DNA from: Sipunculus nudus | Lineage: Eukaryota; Annelida; Sipuncula; Golfingiida; Sipunculidae | Direction: 5' to 3' | Assembly: GCA_026874595.1 (NCBI GenBank) | Contig: CM049317.1 | Location: forward strand, 46,834,401 to 46,898,400 | Length of the DNA: 64,000 nucleotides | In this document: positions 37,701 through 46,978 of the stretch, piece after piece | Position numbering within the stretch: the stretch's first letter is position 1 | Layout of the letters: every line of letters begins with the position of its first letter | Position numbers and translations under genes: made by a program | Notes under the pieces: generated by a model | What the model was told of the DNA's origin: nothing | The model's database searches: none | The model's input: only the letters and a program-made list of their open reading frames with translations

Positions 37701-40590
37701 GAGCATCCTCAGTAAGCTTGCATATTATTAGGTTTTTTTAATGCTCTACCTTCCTGTGGATTTGAAAAAAATGTATTTATGTTTTTTTCAGAGCACAAGT
37801 ACCGCGTTGCAGAGCACAGAAATAAGAGAACAAGGACAACGTGCAGGAGAGAGCCTTTCATTCCTTCAATGTTCGCCACATGTCCAGCAAGATAGCAGCA
37901 ACTTTTCCATTTTACTACAGATTAATGGACCTGTATAGAAATAATGCCTTAAGAGTCGTGCACGTTTGAATTTTTACATGCATGCTTTACTCGCTGATTT
38001 AATATTACAAAGATTTTCACCAGTTCATTATCACTTTCATCACGAACGGTACAAACTATGGATTACCTTTACGAGAGGTAGAATGTTCACGACAACAAGA
38101 AACATTTGTAGATGTATACATTGTAAACAAACAGAGAAAATGAGGATACAGTAACAACCTATGTGTTTCACATCAGAAAACAACAGTTTGGACGTCAATT
38201 TTGTATATTTTTAAACTATATGAAATAACAACAGACTATGAGTTAGCAGTGGGAACCTGGTCCATATGAACCGGGCCAAGCATCTTTTGTGACAATAGTA
38301 TGTTCACCTTATCATGATGACAAAAAGCCTAATATAATAACTTTTTAACCAATTTTAACTCATGTCTATAATGGTTTTAATAAAACGATTATTAAGTAAA
38401 ATAAAAGATACAAATTATTATTTGACTGTATGCCATTGATCTTCCATTTGTAGTCTCCAGATGGCAAAGTGGTCATCCACAGGAACCTCCCCGTATGACA
38501 GGAATTTCTAATAAAAAAGGCTGATAGCATCATGAAAAATTAATTTAATTAAAGATTATATATATATAAAATAAATATCTTATAAATAACTTATATTAGG
38601 GGTTTGTGTATATTCCAGCATACAATCCATCACTCTGACAGGCACCTGATTACAGTCAATTCTACTAGGACACCTGAAAGTATGTCATAGTGACCTAGTT
38701 CTCACCATTCTGTTATTTACACGAAAAGAACACGAATTTTGTGCACCCCGAAAGTAAGACTCTTTGAAGGAAAATAAGCAAAATTTCACTTTTTATTATT
38801 TTTTAAAATACATGGTAAATTTAAAAATAACAGTTTTGAACCTTACCTTTAAACCTTTAAACATTATCCGGTACATTTAAGGATTTAGAGTCAAAATTTA
38901 TCTATTAATTTCAACATTGAAATAATGTACATTCATCTCATTTAGTATGAGAAATTATGCTGAAATTGAACGAAATTGGCCAGTCTGTACCTTGTCAAGA
39001 GGTCATAATAGATATATTTCATTATATACCATCAGTCCATTTTAATTAAAAGTTCACCCCAAAGCTAAAACTGTGCAATGAAACATGCATGAATCACCTT
39101 GTTATTGGCAATACTTATTGTCCTGAAGGAACTTTATCTCTTGAACAAGAAAATAACAACAACAAACTGCAGCTTTCCTAATTCATATGGATGGTTGGTA
39201 CCAATAAGGGCTCCAGACCTATCGAATTACAGACTTTTCGGAATTCCAATATGGCTGCCACAACCTGATCGCTGATTTTCTTGCGCGCGCGATAACTTTA
39301 CAGCAACATACTGCAGCTTTCCCTAAATTCACAGGGATGGTTGGTACCATTGAGGGCTCCAGACCTATTGAATAAGAGACCTGTCAGAATTCCAATATGG
39401 CCGCCACAGCCCATTCGCTGATTTTATTTCGCACGCGATAACTCAACAACAACCTACTGCAGCTTTCCAAAATTCACAAGGATGATTGGTACGTATGAGG
39501 GCTCTAGACCTATCGAATTACAGACCTGTCGGAATTCCAATATGGCCGCCACAGCACGATCGCTGATTTTCTTTCGCACGCGATAACTCAACAACAACCT
39601 ACTGCAGCTTTCCCAAATTCACAAGGATGATTGGTACCTATAAGGGCTCCAGACCTGATGAATAACAGACCTGTTGGAATTCCAGTATGGCCGCAACAGC
39701 CCATTCGCTGATTTTCTTTCGCGCGCAATAACTCCACAACAACATACTTCAGCTTTCCCAAATTTACAGGGATGGTTGGTACATATGAGGGCTCCAGACC
39801 TATTGAATTACAGACTTGCTCAAAATCAAATATGGCTAACAGACTCCTTTCGGTGATTTTCTATTGCACACATTATTTCAGACATATCATTAATATCATT
39901 TGATCCAGTAGGATTTTTTCCCTCATGCATATGGATAAAACCTGTTTCTGTTTGTCATAATTTTCAAATTATCTTAATTTTTCACCCATATGTAAACTAG
40001 TCCAGCACTAGCAGAAACGCGAGGCCCTCTGAGGACCATTGTCCGATCACATGCATCTAGTTATTCTTATTTATATGCAATATTAATCATTTTAGTCCGT
40101 CGAGTTGTATTTTGAGACCATTTTTTTCTATGAATATATATTTGACTATATATAATAAAACTGATTTCAGGGTAATCATGCAAAATTTTGAAACGAAATT
40201 TGAACAAAATTAAGCAGACACGTTAATAACACGTGTAAATAGAACACATTATGAACCCACCATTTATATCTCTATTGATTTTACCATTCCGCTGGCGTCA
40301 CATGCAAGCATTTTTACGCAAGTAAATGGTCAATTTTAGCCTTACTAATAGCAATATTGTCAGAATATTATTGAGGCAGTAATATATGTTTAGCATCTGA
40401 CCATTAAAATGAATTGATGTGCTTTAATCAAATATTCCTGTAGTCTCGATATTTGTCCCAAGAGCATCCACCACGCCACCACGTGCAGATGATGAATACA
40501 AAAAGAAGCCAGATGTTCAGCATCAACTTGATACAGCATCGTCACGTTCTCAAACGCCTAAACCACTTCTCTCTCCTTTCCTTCAAAACA
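22586..40590 (+). CDS. type II membrane protein: TIR/SEFIR-like domain, TM helix, transcobalamin/CG3556-like domain
   Basis: Gene model from twelve phase-consistent exons: 22586-22621, 23160-23295, 24480-24602, 25655-25858, 27443-27498, 28281-28407, 28920-29136, 30297-30577, 31429-31580, 34537-34714, 35815-35922 and 40444-40590. Predicted order: residues 1-12 acidic start; about 14-180 an alpha/beta domain (strands LVYVV, HILLCI and NVLVLFY alternating with helices), tentatively TIR/SEFIR-like; about 204-225 one hydrophobic helix with no signal peptide, so cytosolic N-terminus; about 230-500 a helical cobalamin-binding-family domain with HYIMALTSV, FHGHNLV and GSVYSTALVLQ, the last matching the conserved GNVYSTPLALQ-type motif of vertebrate transcobalamins. 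Residues 540-588 form a Pro/Ser/Thr-rich tail. The usual C-terminal DUF4430-like beta domain was not found, and the 3' end is open. Cobalamin binding is not shown. Confidence 0.75.
22700..23095 (+). repeat. ~40-45 bp minisatellite in intron 1
   Basis: About nine copies of a unit with GGACGATGTCTCTTCAGACT, then TGTATACCTCTGGTTGA. The CTTCAGACTTGTATA core resembles the exon 2 boundary (TTTCAG, CAAGACTTAGTGTATG) downstream. Frames open through it are repeat artefacts. Confidence 0.85.
23160..23295 (+). CDS. membrane transcobalamin-like gene, exon 2
   Basis: Acceptor TTTCTGTTTCAG, donor G|GTAGGA. Open in phase 0, ends phase 1. Encodes 45 residues from QDLVYVVGTD to EWLYSQTDY: a beta strand, a long amphipathic helix and a WL-containing helix, taken here as the start of the cytosolic alpha/beta domain. 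Confidence 0.8.
23450..23519. repeat. (TA)n microsatellite
   Basis: A (TG)n lead-in followed by about 35 TA dinucleotides. Confidence 0.95.
24480..24602 (+). CDS. membrane transcobalamin-like gene, exon 3 (GC donor)
   Basis: Acceptor TTGGTATTCCCTAG. Starts and ends in phase 1, 123 nt. Encodes 41 residues including FVRCSHILLCIDASHGS and TLLSQTYSRAKN, extending the alpha/beta domain with its second clear beta strand. The downstream boundary is CCAAG|GCAAGT, a strong GC-AG donor; no GT donor is near. Skipping it would also keep frame, so it could be a cassette exon that shortens the cytosolic domain. Confidence 0.75.
24625..24720 (+). mobile_element. MITE end fragment
   Basis: TACCGTATTTCCTTGATCAG followed by ACGCC and a nearby inverted GGGCGTCT resemble the end of a small TIR element. 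No matching right end was found, so this is a fragment or a misread. Confidence 0.3.
25655..25858 (+). CDS. membrane transcobalamin-like gene, exon 4
   Basis: Acceptor CATGTTTCAG, donor TCAG|GTGCGT. Phase 1 to 1, 204 nt, 68 residues. Contains strand NVLVLFYNH, the loop TGMTSLLRHPHL and terminal helix WNEAQLNTLHEWI. The strand-then-helix pattern completes the cytosolic domain. The pattern LFYN...SLLRHP is reminiscent of the later part of SEFIR domains. Confidence 0.8.
25859..27442. other. intron 4, no feature seen
   Basis: AT-rich intron without recognisable repeats or exons. Confidence 0.5.
27443..27498 (+). CDS. membrane transcobalamin-like gene, exon 5 (micro-linker)
   Basis: Acceptor TTTTTTCAACAG, donor AAA|GTAAGC, 56 nt, phase 1 to 0. 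Encodes DGHLLGQLDMNRKRPEDEK, a charged linker between the cytosolic domain and the membrane-proximal segment. Its KR-rich end fits the inside-positive side of the membrane. Confidence 0.75.
27766..28280 (+). repeat. 32-bp array of tandem 3' splice sites
   Basis: Fifteen TTTTTTACAG acceptors spaced 32 bp (once 33), at ACAG positions about 27828 to 28277, each followed by a near-identical copy of the first 18 bases of exon 6. Two degenerate units precede them. Only the last copy continues into the exon. In nearly all upstream copies the same reading frame meets TAA after six codons (M-V-F-H-V-V-stop). The unit at 28089 has lost this stop (TAA to AAA). Confidence 0.9.
28281..28407 (+). CDS. membrane transcobalamin-like gene, exon 6 (transmembrane helix)
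   Basis: Phase 0 to 1, 127 nt, donor CCAG|GTAGGC. After a short MVFHVVRESIPDMK stretch it encodes LLAMSLLGVTVVLATFVLLV, one strongly hydrophobic segment long enough to span the membrane. The start is set by the last of the fifteen tandem acceptors, the only one that keeps the frame open into this helix. Confidence 0.85.
28920..29136 (+). CDS. membrane transcobalamin-like gene, exon 7
   Basis: Acceptor CTGTCTACCAACAG, donor AGCAG|GTCAGA, phase 1 to 2, 72 residues. Encodes the start of the extracellular helical domain. LYLVEWLLNQRTG and GDLEWNHRHAASAIFAL match the W-x-N-x(2)-H-x-A/V-x(2)-A-L-type pattern of invertebrate CG3556/transcobalamin-like proteins. Confidence 0.85.
29137..30296. other. 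intron 7, no feature seen
   Basis: AT-rich intron; no exon or repeat recognised. Confidence 0.5.
30297..30577 (+). CDS. membrane transcobalamin-like gene, exon 8
   Basis: Acceptor CTCCGTCTTCAG, donor GTAG|GTAAGG, phase 2 to 1, 94 residues. Carries RLSHYIMALTSV, PRNFHGHNLVEILRRHL and SYALSWGMLGLC, which align with the conserved 'LALYxLAL...GxxLVxxL' and 'YQYxLGILALC' blocks of vertebrate transcobalamin 2. This is the strongest family evidence together with the next exon. Confidence 0.9.
30578..31428. other. intron 8, no feature seen
   Basis: No exon or repeat recognised. Confidence 0.5.
31429..31580 (+). CDS. membrane transcobalamin-like gene, exon 9
   Basis: Acceptor GTTGTCTCTGCAG, donor ACAG|GTAGGC, phase 1 to 0, 51 residues. 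Begins DEASLVVMALSCAP (family pattern D-x-A-x(2)-x-x-A-L-x-C) and ends GSVYSTALVLQ, the hallmark block before the next helix of the cobalamin-binding alpha barrel. Confidence 0.9.
31581..34536. other. intron 9, no gene seen
   Basis: A 3-kb intron with short frames, a GGGTGGGG-rich patch near 32530-32570 and poly-T near 33950. No splice-flanked coding exon found. Confidence 0.45.
34537..34714 (+). CDS. membrane transcobalamin-like gene, exon 10
   Basis: Acceptor TATTATTTGCAG, donor CTGG|GTTAGT, phase 0 to 1, 59 residues. SPGYFPIAGTADTFQWLVRQ then VDVAAQVLMTLSGKTIISL corresponds to the last barrel helices of the family ('...A.Q.LP.L.GKTYLDL'). Confidence 0.85.
34722..34760. repeat. (CA)n(TA)n microsatellite
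   Basis: CA dinucleotides followed by TA dinucleotides just after exon 10. Confidence 0.95.
35815..35922 (+). CDS. membrane transcobalamin-like gene, exon 11
   Basis: Acceptor TTTCTTTGACCTAG, donor AAAC|GTGAGT, phase 1 to 1, 36 residues (ASHQTVGLSAGYHLVTLCSE and a short tail with Cys). A competing AG four bases downstream would put TAG in frame. Two continuations are possible in phase: 40444-40590, or a short terminal exon at 37581-37648 ending in TAG. Confidence 0.7.
36263..37050 (-). mobile_element. solo LTR-like element, copy 1
   Basis: Starts TGTTA and shares long blocks with 43322-44152 (TTTGTTAACAAATAA.TATAA, CACTAAATCAATA, ACCACCACTGTCACAGC, CTTCTCAGAGAATA, TGTGTCCGCTGG). On the minus strand it has a TATAAATA promoter box (36755-36768) and, further on, an AATAAA (about 36341), the order expected in a U3-R-U5 LTR. 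The right end is not resolved. No gag or pol frames flank it. Confidence 0.6.
37581..37648 (+). CDS. possible alternative terminal exon of the membrane transcobalamin-like gene
   Basis: Good acceptor TTGCTTATTTCCAG. Joined to exon 11 in phase 1 it reads R-TAYITWGYSYIYPNNTSIPRP and stops at TAG 37646-37648. The alternating hydrophobic pattern is faintly like the first strand of the C-terminal beta domain of this family, but the domain is not complete. Confidence 0.3.
37649..39160. other. non-coding, no feature seen
   Basis: Includes an acceptor-like CAG at 37790 followed by a short frame that fits no neighbouring phase. Otherwise AT-rich. Confidence 0.4.
39165..39870 (+). repeat. ~144-bp tandem repeat, five copies
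   Basis: Units begin at about 39167, 39311, 39457, 39601 and 39745 with CTGCAGCTTTCC. Shared blocks are GGATG.TTGGTAC, GGGCTC.AGACCTAT.GAAT, GGAATTCCAATATGGCCGCC and GCGCGCGATAACT. Each unit carries an ATGGCCGCC or related core. Confidence 0.9.
40444..40590 (+). CDS. membrane transcobalamin-like gene, exon 12 (Pro/Ser/Thr-rich)
   Basis: Acceptor ATTCCTGTAG, donor AACA|GTATGT. Open over all 49 codons in the phase set by exon 11: an LSIFVPRASTTPPR start, a charged middle (DDEYKKKPD) and a Ser/Thr/Pro end (LLSPFLQN). It looks like a flexible stalk. A second donor (GTAATA) at 40605 would end in phase 0 and could join the exon at 46367. Confidence 0.55.
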
Positions 40591-41189
40591 GTATGTCGTA
40601 TGTCGTAATAAACTATTTTGCAGCACCGTCACGAGTGGTTTGGCGTAGGTGGGTGCACATACCACAAGTAAATAGAGCAGCCACACATAGTTTTCTTGAA
40701 GAAACTTGCTTCTGATTTATATGATAGAAAATGTGTTGACCTGCTCCTGGCGATAAAATATAACATTTTGGTAACAAGAGAAATATGTTTGTTATTCGAT
40801 ATTACATTAGCAATGGAATACATTTTTATCGATCTCCACAGCTTAATAGTTATTTGCTAACACATAAAAGATTGTTCGAATACATCTGGCATATACAAAA
40901 CCAGTAAACATATACATAAAATAATAAGGCATACGTACATATAGAGCGATGCAAAACATTTTAGCAAATATATTTAATTGACTTTAACACAAGCGCACAT
41001 GTCATAATACACACACATAAACACACATCGGTACCATTATATCACGGCGGTGTTTGCATGGACATGTGCTCTGTGATTATTTGGCAAGACCAGGGAAAAC
41101 AACTCTGATAAAAATCTCGTCCCCATCTTATTAAAATTAACAAAGAAATCGCTAGTTCGCCTCGAAAGAGAGCACGTTGCCCCACACAT

Positions 41190-41388
41190 TATTATTAATT
41201 TTTATTATTATCATTATTATTATTACTATTGTTATTGTTGTTGTTATTATTATTATTATTTTATTATTTATATTATTATCATTTTTATCATTTCGGGAAA
41301 CTGGTACTGAAATGTTACTTGAGACTTGCAGTGGGTTGGAACAACTATCTGTCTATTGTAAATTCTGCATTTCTGCATTAATAATAAT

Positions 41389-41425
<37 letters not shown>

Positions 41426-41575
41426 TGTAGTAGCTGTAGTGGTGATGGTAGTGGTAGAAGTATTAGTTATTGTTATCATTATTATTATTAGTGGTAGTTG
41501 TAGTAGTACTAGTATTAGTAGTGGTGGTAGTAGTAACAGTAGTATAGTAGTAGTAAACTGTACATGCACACATAA

Positions 41576-41646
<71 letters not shown>

Positions 41647-41660
41647 ACTGGAGTGCATCC
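41190..41660. repeat. compound microsatellite (ATT/AAT/GTA/TA)
   Basis: (ATT)n at 41190-41275, (AAT)n at 41380-41425, degenerate GTAGTAGT at 41427-41550 and (TA)n at 41587-41645. Frames across it are artefacts. Confidence 0.95.
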
Positions 41661-43321
41661 CAAAATAGCAATTAATAAATAAATGTTCTTTGTATGTAAG
41701 TTGTGTTATGTGAGAGGATCTGACTTTTAGAAGTAGTTTTATCGCGTCTGGTATCGTGATGTACTGACCACTTGGGACTACAGCTAGCGGTGACGGTCTC
41801 CTGATCGTTACACGTCATATACAACACTCACCCTAAACAGACTGTCAGCGCTCAGGACCCCTTCCATTTGTCACGGACGAGCGGTCCAAACCTTAATGTA
41901 TATGTATGGAGAAAGCACTGGGGCACAAAAAAGTTATTTAAAATGTTCCTTGAACTTGCTTACAGTATCGAAATACCATCCATTTGAAGGTTTTTCGATA
42001 AAAATATCTTGCAAAAATAACATTATATGCTTAATGCTAAAAAGCATCTTAGAATTGCCTAAAATTTTGCGTCTCGTGCCGTTTTCTTTCTTTTCCTTTT
42101 CCGTTTATGGAACTCTGGTCATGCAATTATGCTCTGGTATCCAGACACACATTGACCATGTTTACTCACACACAGAACCATAATAACACATAAAACAGAT
42201 GAATGGTGCATGGATAGTAAGGTCGTGTGCCGAGATTGATCGCTGTCTGAGCTCTTGTGTTCAGCCAAAATAAACAAATGACATGAGATAATGCTCATAT
42301 TATAGCATTTTTGCAAATGTCTATATATATATCTTTAGAGCTGGACCGGGCCCTCGTAGCATTTTTTATATCTTTACCTCTTACATATATTGATATTGAT
42401 ACCTCTTTGATATCAGTATTGACAAAGTCTATGGTAAAACGTCCATCGTGGAATCTTTAATATATAAAGCCGTCTACAGACTACCAAATTTTCATGTAGA
42501 TAGATAGCGGACTAAATTTATAACCAGACATCGTTTAAAGCATGATCTCTGCTCCGTTTCCTTAAACCGTCGTCTGCGAAACAATCATATTCCATGTGTA
42601 TAGAAGCTCAGTGAAAAAAAAAAATAAATGACAATGGACCTCTCATAACACACGCCACAACTATCTTTAATCGCTCAGGCCTGATCATCCTTGTGGTTTT
42701 TCACGGTTCCTTATGAAGAAGTATGCAAGCCAATGTGCCGTAAATCCCAGTGTTTGCGGTAAGGCAACCAACGAAACAAATAATCAAACATACACGATCA
42801 AAACGTGATCAGAGGCGGTTAGAAGACGTTAGAAGAGAGAGACATTCAGGCCCAAGTGAAAAAAAAAAAATGTGACAGGAATGTCAGTCAACAATATACA
42901 TAATTCTTAGAAGCAGGAGTAGGAAAGAAAACTGTAAGACGCAAAATTTGGTGGGCACGACTATAGAAAAACCCACGTACCTCTCTGAGACATGACAGTT
43001 GTGTGAACAGAAAACGTTTTTATATTTAGCTCCATGAATCTTGATTTTGCCACTTATTTTAACCTGCTTCTAACTTCTTCATTGTATGAATTTTAATCAT
43101 CATATCGTCCGTCTGTATATACGCTCATACCTTGTCAAGTCAGTGCGTGAGTGATTCTATAGTGGCTCAATTTGGTGTTTTTTCGCGTGATATTTTGTCA
43201 TTTTTTTATGGTTTTGTTTAGGTTTAAAAGGGGAAGGCGCCCCATCACCCGCCGATGGTAACCTTTGCATTGGGAATATATATTTTTTTATTTATCTTTT
43301 GTTGTCACTTAGTGTATGTCT
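41661..43321. other. non-coding, no feature seen
   Basis: Ordinary AT-rich spacer without exon signals I trust. Confidence 0.45.
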
Positions 43322-44152
43322 TGTTAAGGAACCTAATATCAACAGATCACGTATGCGTGACGAAGATAAACTTTGTCATGGAGATAAAAAAATCAGATTA
43401 GATTAACACTAGGCAGCGTGAAATGTCTAGGGGAATGAATAAAGAAGTCAGTAGTTTTTTGTTAACAAATAACTATAATTTATTCTTAAAACAACCCTAA
43501 CATTACAATACACTAAATCAATACAATAACACAGTACAACAACAGTATAACAGCAAATCAATATAATCACACAGCATAATAAACAAAGTTTACAGTACCT
43601 GGTTACCACCACTGTCACAGCGACACGTCCTTTAAAATGTATAAACCAGATGAACAGTCCTCACAGATCTTCTCAGAGAATAACAGTCCAATGTAATCAC
43701 AAAGTCAATCTACTGTAATCCAAAGTAAAATCCTGGCAGTGATCCGAAAGGCAAACTGAAGACTATATAAAATCCGTCACAAATTTAGAAGAAAATCTAT
43801 AATTGCCGCACTTATCGGAAAAGGTCCACAACCGACTTACACGCTTCTGTGTCCGCTGGATTATTTCTCTTCTCTCCTCTTGGCTTTAAAACACAGCCCC
43901 TTATTTATAACTTTCATCTCAAGCCGAGAACTTTCCATTTCTCGAACAATCCAAAGAACCTAACATGATACACTGTACACACGCGTTACAGGAAACATCT
44001 AGAACAACATAGCTGTGTTTCTACATATCAGGGTTCACGCGTGAGCCGGCCCAGCTCGGCCAGGCGATGCTGTCATGGCAACGAGCTATGCGTGCTACAC
44101 GAACCAAATGTCAACAACACATGGAACATCCTGCACATAGACATCTGTAACA
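43322..44152 (-). mobile_element. solo LTR, copy 2 (831 bp)
   Basis: Begins TGTTAAGGAACC and ends CTGTAACA, giving TGTTA/TAACA ends, flanked by GTCT on both sides (4-bp target duplication). On the minus strand it carries TATAAATA (43898-43910) and a downstream AATAAA. Its related copy at 36263 differs in many positions and the 7 kb between them holds no retroelement genes, so these look like independent solo LTRs, not one full element. Confidence 0.75.
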
Positions 44153-45090
44153 GTCTGTATTATGAAAATGTTGAAGAAACCGGTTTGTTTCAAAAGTTCC
44201 TCTTGCAACCATGTTGATATGTTCGGTGTTCTGCCGTGCATACTGTGATTACCATTTTATTCGCTAGGGCTTCAAATTCGAAAGGATAATAAGGATATAA
44301 AATAAATTATAATAGATCTTGACTGTTCAAAGACCGATATTTAAATTATGTTAGATCTTTCATATTATCTGCCGATATTATAATAATTTCTATTAGTTGG
44401 ATGTTTCCTTGGGCCCCCTTCCAAAAAAAAAAAAAAAAGGATTTGGCGCACATATATTTTCATATGATAATGGTTGAGTTGTGTGGGTTCATGATCTGAT
44501 GAGATTATGAAAATGGAACCCTCGAGAACCACTGAAAATTGGAAATGACGAAATTTCAACCTTGCGAATATGAAGTCAACCATTGTATGTGCATGAGTAG
44601 TGTTAACATACGTTGTATATACCTTAGTCATTGATCAGCCATACATTAGGCAACATTGCGACCCGTACTACTACAGCTGTGAAGGCCGGTAAAACAAAAG
44701 GCAGGTGTGAATGCCAATGTAAATAGTAGCAACAAAAACCTCTGAAAAGAAATAAATCTTATCAACTCAGATTCCTTGCACCTCAAAAGGTAGCATTGTG
44801 TTGCCGTGTCTGGACTGGCGTGAGTCATGCATGGCATTTCCGTGACCGGCCGAGTGAGTGTTTGCGAGGTGATGTGACGGGTGTCCGTGAACATTCCTCT
44901 CGTGGCTTGCGGTGACTAACATGAAAACACTAGCAAGGAGTGGCAGTCTGTGACAAAGCAGGGGCGCAATTTCCATTCGTTGATTCGAAACCCCTCTCCC
45001 CCCCCCCCCCAACACACACATACAAACACAAAGGTTCTTGTACCACATTTAACCACTACCACTCCCCTCCCCCCCCCCCAATTGTCTCAA
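44153..45090. other. non-coding, no feature seen
   Basis: Poly-A (44427-44441) and poly-C tracts (44998-45010, 45069-45079); no gene. Confidence 0.45.
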
Positions 45091-45096
45091 GATAGC

Positions 45097-45171
45097 GTAT
45101 AATAATAATAATAATAATAATAACAATTATAATAATAATAAAAATAATAATAATAATAATAACAATTATAA

Positions 45172-45202
<31 letters not shown>

Positions 45203-45241
45203 AATTATAATAATAATAATAATCATAATAATAATAATAAT
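45097..45241. repeat. (TAA)n microsatellite with AATAAC/AATTATA variants
   Basis: Almost pure TAA repeats with higher-order copies of a ~55-bp variant block. Confidence 0.95.
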
Positions 45242-45974
45242 GGGTGGATCCATAACCCAGTTCGGGGGAGGGGGGGGGGCAAGTATTTTCAGTTTTTACA
45301 ATTTTAATCATAATTTAAGAAATATTGAAAAGGTTTGAGAATAAGATACAGTGAATAGTATCTCTTGAGACACCAACATCAGGAAAAATAATTTCCTTCA
45401 AAATCTAAATCACTAAATCCTGAATGATTTTGGTTGAGTTGAGCGTTTAATGGCTGAGTTCCACAGTGTCGCGGAAACGGGGGAATCATAATACTTGTCA
45501 TTTTGCTATTTTATTCATTTCTGAAAATTGATACTAAAGGATATTTGTGACACTGTGACACATTTAAGATAAAAATTTGCATTGCTTTTTTACAATGCAG
45601 TAAGAGCTTATGTATAATGACGAAATGACACTCATTTAATTAGCAAAGTGTGTATGTGTGTGTATGTCCCCCTGGTTGAAAAAAAGTTGTCGGGGGGGGG
45701 GGGGGATGCGCTCATGGACATAGGTACCACCAGGTATAGACAAGGAAACTCCTGCTGACTGGAGCCTCGTGTATTTGTTATTTGTCTGATATATCAATGG
45801 GCCCGCATCACGCAATGTGTTCTGGCATCCAGTATCCCGGCACAATCCACCTCTATACAAATGTGTAGTCAGGAAGGCGGGAGACCACTGCGCGTGCGCA
45901 TGACTTTGTCCTACACACCTGTACTTTTATATCATTGTTCAGGTATTCGTATTATTTATTATTTACATAAACGG

Positions 45975-46162
45975 ATCCGTGGGGTGGGGCGTGTGGGGTG
46001 GGGGTTTCAGCCAACGAAAACTATTTTTTTAAAGGGATTCAGACCAATATTTTTGCGGCCTGGACCCCCCCCCCTTTCAGGATCTGGGTACCTTTTTAAG
46101 GTTTAATCATTATTTATCCCGGGTTGGAACCCTCCTTTTCCTAAATCCTGGATCCGCCCCTG
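45975..46162 (-). mobile_element. hAT-like element fragment, inverted
   Basis: Ends CCTGGATCCGCCCCTG at 46162, the inverse of the CAGGGGCGGATCC terminus at 22034 and 46764, with matching poly-C and TTTTTTAAAGGG-type blocks inside. Confidence 0.55.
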
Positions 46163-46366
46163 TTTTAACTAAACCACTTTGTTCCCAATGTTCACACGAC
46201 ATCACCTTGTAGCTGTCTGCACATTATTGAAAGTTATAGCCTACATGTAACCGATCTATTTAATTAATTGCATTCGACTCCATAGTGCTTTGTGTGCTTC
46301 ATAAGGAACACACACGAACACACAAAATGTTAAATCTTTTTTTCTTTGCATTCTGATAGTGCCCAG

Positions 46367-46474
46367 CTGTCACCGCAGCCTCGGTCTGGTAGCGGAAGCG
46401 TGGTGGTTCCCGTGCAGTGTTTATCACAGCACACACGGCCACAGACAGTCAGACCAACACTACTCTTGCTGCTG
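46367..46474 (+). CDS. exon of unknown family, possibly 3' part of the same gene
   Basis: Acceptor CTGATAGTGCCCAG, donor GCTG|GTAAGT, 108 nt. The frame that fits the next exon is phase 0 to 0: LSPQPRSGSGSVVVPVQCLS ending in a run of Leu. Another frame (SCHRSLGLVAEAWWF) is also open but would stop at the next junction. It could follow the alternative donor at 40605. No domain recognised. Confidence 0.4.
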
Positions 46475-46763
46475 GTAAGTTGTTGTGTTACTATGTAATG
46501 TATAGGTTAACTTTATTGAACTTAGTTGACAGGTGTACAGAGGCCATATAGCGCTTATCCTCACGCGTTCTTGGGCTGTTTTGACGTGGCGGATCTGTGT
46601 GTGTGTGTTCGCTTTCTGTTGAGGTTCAATAAGTGACTTCACTTCGATATGACTGCGTGTCTCTATGTGTGCGTCTGCTTAATTCAACAGTTTATTATTT
46701 ATGTCTGTGTTTATGTCTGTGAGTGTTTTTAATCCATGCTTGTCTTACTAAATAGCCCACGAC

Positions 46764-46906
46764 CAGGGGCGGATCCAAGATTTAGGAAAAGGAGAAGCCA
46801 ATTAACCGAGGAGGACTAATAAAAAATTCGTGAAAAGGGTCCCCAGGTCCCGAAAAGTGGGGGTCCAAGTCCCCAAAATTGGTCTGATACCCTAAAAAAG
46901 CCTTAA

Positions 46907-46962
<56 letters not shown>

Positions 46963-46978
46963 GTGTGTGTGTTTGTGT
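46764..46978 (+). mobile_element. hAT-like element with (TA)n(TG)n
   Basis: Starts CAGGGGCGGATCCAAG, includes CCCTAAAAAAGCCTTAAAAA and ends in a TA then TG microsatellite, like the copy at 22034. Opposite orientation to 45975-46162, with the 46367 exon between them. Confidence 0.6.

Noticed and set aside
37790-37940. Acceptor TTTTTTTCAG with a following frame STSTALQSTEIREQ
   Set aside because: No donor and no upstream exon with matching phase; joining the exon at 37581 gives a stop.
41390-41675. Tyr/Ile/Thr-rich frames on both strands
   Set aside because: Translations of trinucleotide and dinucleotide microsatellites.
36263-44152. Single full-length LTR retrotransposon
   Set aside because: The LTR copies are well diverged, only the right copy shows a clear target duplication, and no gag, protease, reverse transcriptase or integrase frames lie between them.
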